NCBI GenBank assembly: GCA_905221605.1
Contig: CAJNDS010002486.1
Span: forward strand, 188,001-248,000
DNA: 60,000 bases
Origin: Symbiodinium natans
Taxonomy: Eukaryota; Sar; Dinophyceae; Suessiales; Symbiodiniaceae
Direction of reading: 5' to 3'
Below the pieces are notes generated by a model. That model was not told the DNA's origin. It did no database searches and was given only the letters and a program-made list of their open reading frames with translations. Positions within the stretch are counted from its first letter, which is position 1. Each line of letters opens with the position of its first letter. The translations under genes were made by a program, and so were the position numbers. Of the stretch, positions 12,601 to 25,100 are shown piece by piece.

Positions 12601-12855
12601 TTGCAGCCGAGCCCGGTCCTGCAACTCCTCGCTGTGGGAAAACAACAGACTCGAAAACTGTGCTGGTGTCGTCCGAAAAATTTCAGGATCAGCAATCACG
12701 TCGTATGGCCACAAAGGCACGTCCAAGAAGTTGCCTTCCAGTACATCGTACAAGGCTCCAATCTTGGTTCCCCGACCCAGGTCCGGAAGCTGAAGCTTAT
12801 CTCCAAGCCCTGCAATGAGAAATACATGGAACACAGCAGCGAGCATTCCTGGCAT
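9621..12855 (-). CDS. Secreted SNTX-like protein with mucin-like C-terminal tail
   Basis: The model has two exons: 12855-10274 and 10158-9621, joined across a 115-nt GT-AG intron in phase 2, giving 1,039 residues. I chose the ATG at 12855 (or 12846) because a hydrophobic signal peptide follows; the open frame upstream has no ATG. An SNTX-family N-terminal domain spans residues ~26-265, with the diagnostic TATHVVT-like segment (here RATHVVTAILYG). Next come a helical segment (~300-420), a thioredoxin-like segment containing YMLIFVGAP (~425-500), a Cys-rich patch, a fibronectin-III-like domain (~570-670, FQVAAVN) and a beta-rich domain shared with the downstream paralogue. Exon 2 encodes a Ser/Thr-rich stalk and ends in a short hydrophobic tail, which suggests a GPI anchor or membrane tether. 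Compared with its neighbour it lacks the cysteine-rich insertion, the C-terminal GGFTDG repeats and most introns. Toxic activity is not implied. Confidence 0.75.
9959..10024 (-). repeat. Short tandem duplication in the Ser/Thr stalk
   Basis: A ~30-base unit encoding PVSSSTS-type peptide is present twice in direct succession within exon 2 of the SNTX-like gene. This shows expansion of the mucin-like stalk by local duplication. Confidence 0.7.
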
Positions 12856-14870
12856 GCCTCTAAACCGTTCCCATCTTGCAAAGGCAGGCTCGCAGAGCTG
12901 TTGCCACAATGCTCGAGCCCTGACGCGTGCAAAGTCGTGTCCCTGGCCGCTGTCTGGAGCCAAATCCCTTCCCAATCCAGTGCAACCTCACATGCGTGCT
13001 GTTTCAGACCCCCTCACAGCTTCGACTCAGTAGCAGTTGTCGGTGACACGAGTTGTTCGTCTGCTACTTGATCCTTGTGTTATTAATGCAGCACTACAGC
13101 CCGTGCCCGAACATATGCAGATGCCGCACCCGCGAAAGTACGTGCTGTGCCTTGACACAGCGAGGAATGTTGACAGACGTGTTCTTCAGGTGGCCGTTCT
13201 GTGGTTCTTGATGGGTGCTGTCGCGCACGCAGCTCTGCTCCTAGGACCCCCTCGGTCTCGCCGAAAATGTGCGGCCCATGTTGTTTCAGGAAGAACCATA
13301 AGCAGGGTGCTGCTGGCCATCAGTTATGTCAACATGACATCACCAAGACCCTGAATACCTGCGGTCGCGATCAATGTTGGTTCAGACATAGCCTTGGTGA
13401 CTGTCATGCCTACAGACTACAGTGTCTACAAACCAAAGCTCATGAAACGGGCGACTGGTGCGCGCTGTCGAAGCTTCTCTTGCTCAGCTCACGGTCTACA
13501 CAGCTGGTCTTCAGGCGTCGACCATGATCAGGAGGGCGAGGTTGAGTTGCCACATGTTGCAACTAGTAGCTAGTATGTCGTCAAAACGCCAACGTGATAA
13601 TTTGGAATCACCACACAGGGGGCAATTCACCTTGCACTTCTGCCTGAGGCAAGCCCGTGCATAAAGGTACTTCCTTATGCATAAGCATTCACGAAAACGA
13701 CTAAAAACGAGCGATTGGTGGCAGGTTGGTTGCTTCGAATGCGAAATGCTCGGCTTATGCTGTTTCGCTGAGGCCGGACCAACGATTGGTCGGCAAGCAT
13801 CCCAAATGGCCAAGCAGTGTTCCCACTCGCAGTTAAAAGGGTAACCCTTTGCCAGCACCGACGTGCGGGTCCGTCTCGAAGCGGCTAATGTGCGTAGTCA
13901 GATGACGAGCACATAGCAGCACCTGCCTCGGGTCACAGGCATTTCAGCCCTAGCTCGAAGAGTTGGCGAAAAGATGTTGTGTCAAGGCAGAAAAACTTCA
14001 GAGGGCCTGCGCCAGTCATCATACTGGGCCTGAACAGCGGCAACTCGGCTACTGCTGAGCTGCTGCAGATAAATGCAACGTATGCCTTCGCATGCCATTG
14101 CAAGTTCTGCATCATGTCGGTAGTCAGCGTTGCAGAGCCTCTGGCAAAATGCACCGCACTAGTTGAACCCTTTTGGGCTTAGACACACGACATGTTTGCC
14201 CTTCGCTGGCCAGTTGCCAAAAGCATGCAGCGGACACTCATGTGGCATTGCGGCATAACTTCATGGAATGGGAACACCACACAGCATGGCACAGGCTCCA
14301 AACAAACATGCCGAGTAGCTGCACATTGCTGCACACCCGTTCCGCGGAGGCACAGCCGATGGCGATCCTGCAGCACAAAGCAGACCGGTAAGCTCTTTGA
14401 GTTGTGCAGGCGCACCTGTTTACGCAAGCAGGTAGATCGCCTCAGACGGGCTTTGTCGATCGGAGAAAATCCCAAAATTGCTGCTAAACAATGCCAGGTG
14501 AAGCTGGAAGAGGGTCTTATCGCGTTCAAGTCAAGGAGCTGCTGTACATATAGAGACCTTGCCCCCAGAGCAAACCTGCATAGAATATTGCTGCCATCTG
14601 CACCTTGATTCCTCGGATGCAGATCAACCAAGAATAATACTTTCTTTGCGCTTCTTATCTGCCAGCAAAATGTACTCGCAGAACAAGACTCCTTCACATT
14701 CAAGCAAGAGCGGATAAGCTGACTGATCCAGAAGGTTCCAGGTTCGTGGCAGCATAATGTTGTCCTCAGCTCCCGGCTGCCATCATATAAGTTTGTCATC
14801 GTAGCAGCAGTAACCGCAGACGTAGTAAGTTTGTCACCCACCTGTCACACCTGTAGCAGCAGGTCATCGT
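12856..14870. other. Long stretch without a supported gene
   Basis: Several open frames of 70-220 codons occur on both strands but overlap each other, have biased Cys/His/Arg-rich composition and show no domain motif. I found no repeat arrays. The promoter region of the minus-strand gene starting at 12855 should lie at its left edge. Confidence 0.4.
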
Positions 14871-15051
14871 CGTCGTGGTGGTGGTGCAGGTGGTGGTAGC
14901 AGTAGTGGCAGTGGCAGCGGCAGTGGCAGTGAAAGTGGCTGTGGCAGTGGCAGGCAGCAGCAGTAGCAGTAGGAGTATCAGTAGCAGTGGTGGTAGCAGC
15001 AGCAGCAGCAGCAGTAGCAGTAGCAGTAGCAGTAGCAGTAGCAGTAGCAGT

Positions 15052-15104
<53 letters not shown>

Positions 15105-15440
15105 TAGCAGCAGCATACTGAAGTACTGTAGGAGTTCCTCAGGTGTAGGAGTAGTATCGGTAGCAGTAGCTGTAGCAGTCGCAGTCGCAGAAGCAAGCGC
15201 AGGCGCAGGGGCAGGTGCGCGGGTGCAGTCGCCGTCGAAGTCGCCGTCGTCGTCGTGGTGGTGGTGGCGGCGGCGGAGGCGGCGGTGATCGTTGTTGTCG
15301 TTGTCGTCGTCGTGGTGGTAGTGGTAGTGCACTGGCAGTGGTAGCGGCAGTAGCAGTCGGAACGGGAGTGGTGGTGAGAGGTCAGTCCCAGCTCCCATTT
15401 GGATCTGGATCGTCCGCGGGCAACGGTAGCTAAGCGCGGC
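14871..15440. repeat. Compound trinucleotide microsatellite
   Basis: The tract consists of GTGGTG, GTAGCA, AGCAGC, GCAGGA and GTCGTC runs. All six frames are open because of the 3-base period, so the Ser-, Leu-, Arg- and Thr-rich open frames here are artefacts. Confidence 0.85.
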
Positions 15441-18400
15441 TGCGATTTCAAACATCCAGGAAAAGCGTTTGGCAACCCATGGGCAGTCATGGTGGAGTAG
15501 TAGTGCTGGCAGTGCTAGCTGTGCTAGTTGTGCTAGTTGCGGCAGTTGTAGCAGAGCAGTGCCTTGGAAAACCTTTTTGCAGCAAGCTTCTCTCGCCCGG
15601 AACAGCCGACGTCAAGCCTCGAAAAGCCCTGAACCCTAACGTTAAACCCCTAAAGCCAAAAATGCCTCGCTGGCCCCCCCCATAAATCCTGCGCTCTGCT
15701 CGCAGGAGCAGACCTGTCCTCCTGTTTCTGCATCCGTCTCTGAGTTTCGGGCTTTTGGGGTTTAGGGTTACGATCATGGCAGCTCCGAGGGATTCTAGCA
15801 AGAAGCAGCAAGACGAAACAGTTCCCGACTGTGTGGGATCCCGCCATGCAATACCCCCGACTACTCAAAACCTACAACATTCTACAACCAGTTCCTGTAA
15901 AAGCAATCGCAGTTAGGCCTTTGACTCTATCTATCTCCTTCCCTAACTCAGTCCCGGCTGAGCCCACCGGCACAGTAGCATCACAGCTGCAAGCGAGAAG
16001 CAAAGGTTCCAACAGGAAATCTGAGGATGGCACTGCAGCGAATCCGACAGCACATGCAGAGAACGGAAAACCCCCCAACCAAGGAACATACCTTAAATCA
16101 TAAGGGCCCGCGTATTCTGATTTAAGCTATATTCCTTAATTAAGGGGTATTGGGCTCTCTGGATGCAGGCACTGTCTAGCCAAGTCCTGCGCTGCATGCT
16201 TCCTCCCATCTCTCAGGGTCTTCGGCATCGTGTATCCGGAGGCAATCGAGCGCTTGATCGACCCGGTCTGCTTTCCCTCTCTGCTTTTCGCAAAAAACGA
16301 CTGTGGGTTTCGAGGCCGATGTGTGGGGCTGCGGCACTACGCTGAATGCCACAAATGGTAGTGCCTGACCATGAGGCAAAATCATGTCCACGACTTACAG
16401 CATCGCTGTAGGGTTTGCTGCCAACGGGACAATTCCTTCATCTGTTTTCTTGCCTTGTCGTCCCACACATGTAGAAATTGAAATTTTGGTGGACAGTTAC
16501 CGATGATTCAAGGGCAACATGGCTGCATGACCCCCGCGAAGCTAATATCCAGGCTGCCTCCTGCGCAGTGCTATGTATCCACGGCTGCACAACGGACACT
16601 ATGCCCATGTTTGGAAAGTTTTAGCCCCGCTGCCGTCTGTGCTGTTTCGTCCACGGTCTGATGCCAAGTTGCTGCTTGACATCGCGAATGATCTTGATCG
16701 CGACCTTCCCGGATCAGCATGTTCCGCCATTGACGGACTCTGCACCGAAGCCAAAATGCAAACGACAGTGTGCCCTTTTTCAGCACAGACTTGGATTGTG
16801 TGCCAGCGAACACTCCTCAACAGCAGAGCCTTCTCACCTTTCACGAGGGTGCAACCGAAGGAGTGACAAAAGCAATGACTGTTCCAGCGTCCACAACCAC
16901 AATCTTCTGAACTGATCTCGGCGAGGAGGCATGCTCAGTAAACGGACGATACAAACTTCTCAACTGCTCTGTCCTAAACCCTCACCTCCTCAACCCACCA
17001 AACCCTACGCCCTCAGCCTAAACCCTGAACCCTACACCCTAAACCCTAAACCCTCACCCTACCTGGCAACAGGAAACCGGTGGGCCTGGCGCTTTTTGGT
17101 GGTGTCGGTTCGGTGGCCAGGCAGACCTCGAAAACACACATGTTCACATGAGACTGCGACGAACTTCTAGATCTGCATGTAAGTATTCAGCTTTTCGCAT
17201 AACAGCATATAACATAATGTAAACTAGCTTGATGCTATGAAGAAGAAAGATTTGATATGATAGTACGAGTATGATATGATCTCGAAGAATCTTGTCATGT
17301 TATACTGACCAGGTGGCCACAGTGTTTGCTTTTCTTCGCTGGGGAACATACTCGGCCGAATGTCCCCTCGCCAGCTACCGAGTGCAGTCGATACCTGGAT
17401 CGGCTCCACGCAATTTATGCAAGAAAAAACCCTGTGATACTGCCAGACTCTGAATCCCTAAGCCCTAAACCTTCTTTGCCCAAACCCTAGACTCTCCAAC
17501 CGGTCCTTCGATTCAGCACCTGCCCAGGCTCCCAATCGACATGCACCTCGCACAGGTCCCATCGAAAGCTTCCACGTTCAAACATACATGGCTTGTCTGG
17601 AGCCCCGAACGATGGCATCTTTCTTGCTCTCCCTTTGTGCCGATGCAACTTGACACACGGCATCTAGATCTAACTGTAGACCAACGGAAAGTTACGTAAG
17701 ATCGGGACCCTTCGTTTGAAGAATCAGCGGTTTGCCGATGGTTTGGCATGCAAGTGCCCTGACCATCACCTGCGCAAAACGCATTGCCAGTCAAGGCCAC
17801 GTCTGATGAAGCATCCGATGTGTGGGGGTTCACGTGCCCAATTATCAACTAACGGGCTGATTTCTTTCGACAGTGACATGAGTTTTTTCTGGTAGCTAGG
17901 GTTAGCTCGGCTTGCTTTGGGTGCCGACTGGATATGCTTGTTACAGCGCGGCATCTGGCCAGTGGGAGGCGGAAGGATTGGGATGTTGGATATGTTCAAT
18001 TGAAACGCGGCACGGGTTTGATTTCAGTTCACGTCCTTTGAATCGTGTTAGGAACCGAGCATCCGATTTCTGGCTGCCCCCGACTCGATTGCTAAACCGT
18101 AAACCACCCTTTGCAAAATGAAATCCTTTCCATGGCTGTAAGCAATGTTTCAACTGTGCTCAGCCACGAATGAAGCTTCGCTTCATACGATCATGCAACA
18201 CAGAACTGGGAGCCGAAATTGGCATACAGATGTCTTTGAGTGACACTCATGTTGACGACTGGGTTTCATCGCATACCGCATTTATGCTGCTTCAGAAAAC
18301 AGATTCGGTGAGAGGCCGCATACACAAAAACAAACCTAAACAAACCAAGCTTCAAACTTAGACAACCTGGCCCGACCATGAGTTCAATCCCCAGACCGAT

Positions 18401-18462
18401 ACCTGACCTCCTGCATAGCATACATTATTCCATAACCAAAAAAAAGTGGGCGGCACATGTCT
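15441..18462. other. Non-coding DNA with telomere-like patches
   Basis: No gene is supported. CCCTAAAC/GTTTAGGG-type words cluster at 15625-15665, 15755-15770, 16970-17060 and 17450-17490. The palindrome CCTTAATTAAGG lies near 16133. Otherwise nothing was recognised. Confidence 0.45.
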
Positions 18463-18467
18463 CAGTT
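18463..18467. repeat. Target-site duplication, left copy (CAGTT)
   Basis: CAGTT directly precedes the TG of the left LTR and is repeated exactly at 26874-26878 after the CA of the right LTR. A 5-base duplication is standard for LTR retrotransposon insertion. Confidence 0.9.
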
Positions 18468-18600
18468 TGAAAAACTTTTGAATCCGTAAAGACGCCTGCA
18501 GATTCGAATCACTCAAGTCACATGCTACATGGGAGCAACAGGTAAAACAACTGCAAAACATAATATCTGGGCATACTGTAAATCGGGAAAATCCTAAACA
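18468..18600 (-). repeat. 3' LTR of element 1
   Basis: The 133-base sequence begins TGAAAAACTTTTG and ends CCTAAACA on the plus strand. By eye it is identical to 26741-26873. It is short for an LTR but has the TG...CA ends and correct neighbours. Confidence 0.92.
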
Positions 18601-18614
18601 CCCCGCCTCCAAAA
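18601..18614 (-). promoter_or_regulatory. Polypurine tract
   Basis: On the minus strand TTTTGGAGGCGGGG lies directly upstream of the 3' LTR. The GGAGGCGGGG core is the expected primer for plus-strand DNA synthesis. Confidence 0.75.
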
Positions 18615-19149
18615 GTGTGAAGCTAGGCGAAGAGTTTTGGTTCAAAGGATTCCCGATGCCCAGGTATGAGAAACAACAAGACACTTAGTTTCAAATGCTC
18701 CCGTGAAACAACTGCAGAATGTCTTTGCATCTTCGAGCTCTGCCCATGGGTCGTTGGCTCGGTTTAGGCTACAACTACGTTGTACCTAGCACTTACTGTG
18801 CTGCATGCTTGACTGGCCCAAGCGGAGACCTTCACCATGCTGCACACTGTCGGAATGGCAAGCAAGGTGGACACACGTGGCATTGCACTGTGGAGATTGT
18901 GATGGCCTATCTGCCATCGCACGAGATTTTGGGTGACCAACTCCCAAACATCAAGGCATTCGGAGTATCTCATTCGAAGTCGGAAATGAACAGGATTGGG
19001 CAAGAATGTGTGTGCATTGCTGAACCCCAGGTTCCACGAGGAAGCAAGTGAAGTTTCATGAGCATCACAAGCTATGTACATAAAGCTATATACATGCGAC
19101 CACTGCGCAGCATCATGAACATTTCCAAGTGGAAAGAAGTTGCACTGTA

Positions 19150-22100
19150 TCATGCTCCACACTCCTTGCAGGGCTTGAAACCTCGCCTGATGGCCTCACG
19201 CTTGCTGTACCTCAGAATTCGCTTTGCACATCTGAGCTTTGGGCATTCACGTGTCCGGTGGAATGCATATCCACGACTCGCAGTCACGAACACAACATGA
19301 TTCTCTGCTGGATCTCGCACCGACGGATGTTCCGGTGTTCGAGGCGGTGCGTTGCACTGTTCGAGCGTTGGCAGGGCATTCTCACGCAACCAAGCATTAA
19401 GATTCGCCTCAACCTCATTCCAAGACGTGCTTGCACTCACCGGTGCTGCATTTGCTGGTGCAGACGACGATGCAGCTGTCGGATCTGGCTGATCATCGTC
19501 TCCTTCGTTCTCTCGCTGTGGCAGGTCAGGGTTAGGGATTTCGGCGGGTTCAGGCTTATCCCTATCCCCTACACCCAAAGGCCTATCAACCACTACGTTG
19601 ACTTCAACCTTTGGCATTGTTGCATTCCCACTGGTTGTGGGCTCAGACCTTCGGTGGCTCCGGCAAAAGCACATTGCACAGATCAAGAAAACTAGCATCA
19701 TAGACTGTCCGAACAACATTGCACACATGGGGTGGTTCTCAATGAGGTCGGCACAGACAAGGAATACCACAGTCACGCTCTCGCCTATCCAAGTCAAGAG
19801 GCTCGTGCTCACATGGCTCAAGGCGTCTTGATCATCATTGGGCTCATCTTGCTCGCTTGCTATGGCGTCGACTTGCAACGCCAATGCAAGAACCTGTAGT
19901 ATTCTTTGAGGATTGACACTCCCTTGCTTGATAACTCGGCACAACTGGCGTCTGCTCTGGGCATCCAACAAGTATTCTGCTCCAACAAGTTGATACCCAC
20001 ATTCGGAATCACGCATGTTGAGTTTCGACAACAGGTACAAGATACGGTCTGCCTTTAGCGCTTTAGTACCGAGGTCTGAAACGTTGTCCGCCGTAGGCAC
20101 GGGTCGAACAACCACTTCTCCTTCCTTGGTCTTCTGCTGAAGCCAAAGCAGCTTTCCACTGACATGCCGCATGCGACCGACGCCCTGACGGCAGGCAAGC
20201 GTCCTGGCCGCACTGTTATCACAGAAGGCAGTGATCTCAAGAGGTGGATGCGGTGCAACGAAGGCGATGCACGCTTTCAAGAGGATACTGTCAGCTATGG
20301 CGGATATCATCGAGTGATATTCTGATTCCGCCGAGGAAAGACTGATGTTCTTTTGAGTCTTCGAGTGGCTATATATGGTCATGGAGTCCCACAACACCAC
20401 AGCGGCGCTCACTGACTTTCTGGTCTGGCGGTTGCCAGACCAGTCGGCGTCAGAGAAGCATTCAAGGATCGACAACGGGGTATGCAAATTGTCTGAACAA
20501 TCCCGAATGATACCCTTTCCAACAATCGGCTTGGCAAGTCCCACGACATGACTCTCGTGGCTGTTGATGTACGCGGTCAGGTGCCTCAGTAGCTTCCAGG
20601 ATCCCTCTGTTGGGCAGTGGGCATAGGTTGACAGGAAACGAATCCCAAACTGGCAAGCGGGAAGGTCTGAAGCAACGTACATCAGGATGCCCACCGCGGC
20701 GCGATACTTTGATGCACTGGTGGCATCAAGCTCAGGATCAGGCACGCGGTCTGTAGGCATTGGACCTGTAGGAAAAGGTGTCGCCTTGTACCTTTCCTTT
20801 GCAGCGGCAAGGCCGGTGACCTGCATCAGCTTCTCCACATACTTCACGTTTGGCTCGATGACCAAGAGGTCTTCACTCACCAGGCGGTGTGTTCTTTTAA
20901 GAAAACTGACGCAGTCCCCGACGTTTCGGATCCACTCCGATGACACTTTAAACTTGCTTTTGAGGTGATTCTCCAGCTTTTCAAGTTTATCTGAGCGTCC
21001 TGCGCACATCATGTCATCTACATGCACCATGCCGCCACCTTCAGACTCTGGCAGTCTGAACAGTGCTGGTTGCTCGGGTAGCAACTCAGCTCCAACTGCA
21101 CGCTTGATCTCCTCTGTGAAATCTGCAAACCACGTGACGCTTCCGTCACGTTGACCGGGTAGCATGCGGTCGAGCTTGAACCATTTGTTTCCCACCTTCG
21201 TGCACGTGGGGTGTGCCTGAGCACATTGCAGAAAGGCATCTGCAATATCTAGCGATAGCATGCTCCAGTTTTGATCGCGCATTCGCATGAAAAGACCTGG
21301 CACCACACGCAACATGATTTGCGCAGTGGTCGGTGCAAACAATCCGCTTCTGCCTTTGTCCAACCATGCAAACTCTCTGGCAACCAATCTGCTTCTGCGA
21401 ACCCAAACTTTCTCCTGGTTTAGCACTTTCGGCCGCCATGATCTCACACTCTTCGACGACAAAACTCTGTGATCTTCAAGCTTGCTCTGAACTTCACTCA
21501 GCACGTGCATGTTCGTCAGTCTGCTCAGCTCAAAGTTGTCAGCGATTTCGTCGATGTATTGCAACTCCTCCGGACTGCATTGTGGCTCCGTTTGGGAAAA
21601 GGGTCTGATCAAGCAACTGGGAATCTCTGCACTCGGTGACGCACCAGCGTCATCGTCGTAGTTGTCCCAAGCCTCGGACTCCTCACAGTCCATGAAACCT
21701 TCAGCAGCCTCATCGAAGAGTTCAATCTGTTCATCGACATTGTGTAGTTCGTTGCCGTCTTTGTCCACTTGAACTGCATCTAAGCGCAACCGGATTCGTG
21801 CCCTTTTGGGTGCTGGCTGCTCATCCCCGCCTGCCCCTGATGGCCTCGCCTCTGGTGCCGGACCAGGAGCACCCAACGCTTCACTAGAACCACTAACACC
21901 CCCTAAACCACTAGAAGCGCGAGCTCCACTGGCCTCCTGCTGTGGTGGTGGTGCATCGGAATCAACAAGCATGGGCGTGCTAGGCTCGGCAGCCGTGGGA
22001 AGCGGTGTCACGGCCGATGTTTGAACAGGCGTAGGAGGTTCCGGTGTGCCTGATGCAATAATGGCTGGTGGAGGAATGAGTTCTTCAAGCGGTGCGTTGT

Positions 22101-25100
22101 CAGGTAGGACATAACCGGGATATGGAAGTGGTGGTCTTTCAGGCAACACAACCTCAGGCAGAGGCTGTTGCACCTCTTCTTCTTCTCCTCGAACAGGGGT
22201 TCTCTGCATTCTGGCCTGGCCGACTTGCCCTGCAAGGAAGCTTGCTTGACTCCATGGCATGTCACGCAGTGACTCAAGCAAAGATGCATCGTACTGCTTT
22301 GGCAGCCGTCTGACGCTCCTGCTGGAAATCAAGAAACCTCCAGGTGTGACTCCAAAATGCAAATCTGATACCCCCAACTTTCCCAACCACAACATCTTTA
22401 TCCATCTGGCTTTGCCCTTGATAGAACTCTTAATCCTTGCGAAAACAACCTCTCCAAACCCCACAACTTTGCCATTGTACGGGCGCCCTGTTATCACTTC
22501 AAACGGACTGGCAAATCCACTGCGCCCGTAGCGCATCTGCAGCCAACACGCGTGCTTCCACGCCCACGCATGGAGTGGAGACATCGTGCTGACCTTTTGG
22601 CCAGTCTCGGCTTCAACTTGGCTTAGCAGCGTTCCCGTGAGCTGCCTGAGCTGATCCACGGTTTGCTCGCTGGGGTTTGCTTGGTGGTCAGCGGCCTCCA
22701 GTTGTTCAAGATGCGTATCAAGTTTCATCCGCGACCTCAACTCTTTTGCCCCTTGCTGCAAAGCAAGACAAGCCGGTTCGCCGTCTGATCTCAAGGCGAT
22801 TTCCGTATGTCCACAACAAAAATTCAAGAATTTACACACTTCAGCAACCATGAACTTGAACGCCACGGTTCCTCCCTTTGCTGGTGTAGGGATCGCGCAG
22901 GTGGCACCTGTGTGTGAATCCTTGAGGATTAAGCAGATCAACTTGTCACCGGGGCGACCGGTTTCACGCTCAGTGAAGGCAAAGTCAAACGAACATGTGC
23001 TACACGCCCTAACATCTGGTCTTGCTTGGACATGGCGGTCAGCACGGGCTTGGAACTTGATGCAGTGCTCGCACCAAGGCATGAAAGGGATATGCGACAA
23101 TGTGTGGCGACGCATTTCCTCAGGTGTAGGCTCAGAAACGGGTGCTTGCTCTCGGGGCAATTGGACTCTTGCATCCTCGACCTGATGTCGTTCGAGCAAT
23201 CTCTGGCGGTCCATGAAGTTGTGGATGCGCTGCAAGACGGTTGCCTTGCCTCCACTCTTGCCGATGCCCAATGCCGTGCAAGCAGCTCGCAATGTGGACA
23301 AGGTGCATCCCTCATGAAGCTCAACCCCTTCCACAACCACATGTGCACGCATGGCCGGCTGCATCACTTCCTCCGCCTCTTGCCCCGGAAGCTCATCTCC
23401 TTCCTGAATTTCGTCATCGGGTCCCGCTATGTTGCCAACTCCACCTATCGGAACGTCTGGTAACCCTGCATCGGACTCTGCATCTTCCGATACATGGTCT
23501 CGCCGGGCTGCCGGCACTCTCCCAAACAGTTCATCGATGTTGATTTTGCTGCATGATCCGATGGTGATGATATTGTGGATACGGCTCGGCACAAAGGAAG
23601 CTTCTGACAGGTCAAGTGAGCTCAGCGGCGTGTTCAGTTCGAAAACAGCCCAGCCACTCGCCTCTTGCCTTAGCGTAGTCCGGAACTGGACTCCTAAGTG
23701 CGTCAAAGGGACAGTGCAATCAAGAAGGCAGTCGGACATGTCACGCCTGGCATACACGCCTGATGTCACTTCCTGAAACCGATCATTCAACGCAAGCCAC
23801 GGACCAGAAATTTCGAGGGCCAAGACAGAAGGCCCACGATCATCACACGCCGTCACGCTGGAAATCATTCCAGTCGCGTGCAGACTGTTGTGGCAGTAGT
23901 GCATGGGGACACGCAAGGACGCATCGGGATTCATCAAGTGAGGCACGCCGTGCTCATCATGAATGATGTTCCAACCTTGCTTCATCAACTTGCCAACCGA
24001 AAACAATGGTCGGCTGACACTGCTCAGCAGCCATCTCTCCTTGAACTGCACTTGTCCAATTTGCAACACTGCCATGCGGGTTTTGGAACCTGTGATTTTG
24101 TGGCCTTGCGCATCTCGGAAGTTTTCCTGGGTGTTGGCACACTCAACGCCCACGTCTCCCCAGGACAGTGGCAAGCAGGATGCATCCGAACCCGAATCAA
24201 CCACTATCTCTATATCCCTGCATCCACCCTGCTGACCTGCTGTGCTCTGGACTGTCTGAACAAAGAACGTAGCAGGGTTGCTGGAAGGATAGTGAGGAGT
24301 GCACAGGCAAGCATCCGTAGTGGCTGTGGCAGGAAGCACACCATCACAAACGGTCCAATCTTCATCACCGTCTGTTGCTGACATATCATAGACCTCAACA
24401 CCGGACTGCTGGGCAAACACTGTGTATTCTGGCTCGGCAATCGCCTGAGCAAACACTGTGCATTCTGGCTCGGCAATCGCAACGAGATCGTTGCTCTCCT
24501 GCACTGGCACAAGGTTGGGGAGGCTAGGGTGTCCGTGCGGGATCAGGGCTAGCGACTTAACAACCTTGAGGAAATCATCCCCGGCAGCGGGACAAGAGTC
24601 CGCGGTGAGTGCATTGATGCTTCCACCGCACCAGTCACCCGTCATGTCGATCTGAACCATGTTCACAGAACGCATTGTTGTGCTGGTGTCAGGAGATGGC
24701 CTGACTTGCGACGCTGACGGTCCAGCCGTGCTGGGGGCAGTGGTGCTCGCATCATCTCCCTGCACATGTTGCACGTTCTGCCAGCACTCACTCTTGTAAT
24801 GCCCTCGCTTGCCGCATGCATGACAGATGACATTCTGTCGGGCACCTTTGCCTGCATCAGGACCTTTGGGGTTTCCTTTCTGGCCTTTGTCGCCTCTGCC
24901 CTTGCCTTTAGGCTTGCCGGACTTGGGGCCTTTAGGGTTTCCTCCCTTGGGACCTTTAGTACCCTTAGGTGAACCACCACCCTTAGGACCCTTTGGCTTA
25001 CCCTTATACCCCTTAGGATTACCCTTGCGCTGCAATGCATCGACCTCCATCGGCACGGGCCCATCGTTAGGCCCTGCAGGTTGCCTCCTGTTGGCAAAGA

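Noticed and set aside
14179-14841. Minus-strand frame of 220 codons
   Set aside because: Cys/His/Arg-rich composition, overlapping frames on the other strand, and no motif or splice context.
14796-15490. Long open frames on both strands (poly-Leu, poly-Ser, poly-Arg)
   Set aside because: They lie on a trinucleotide microsatellite, which keeps every frame open.
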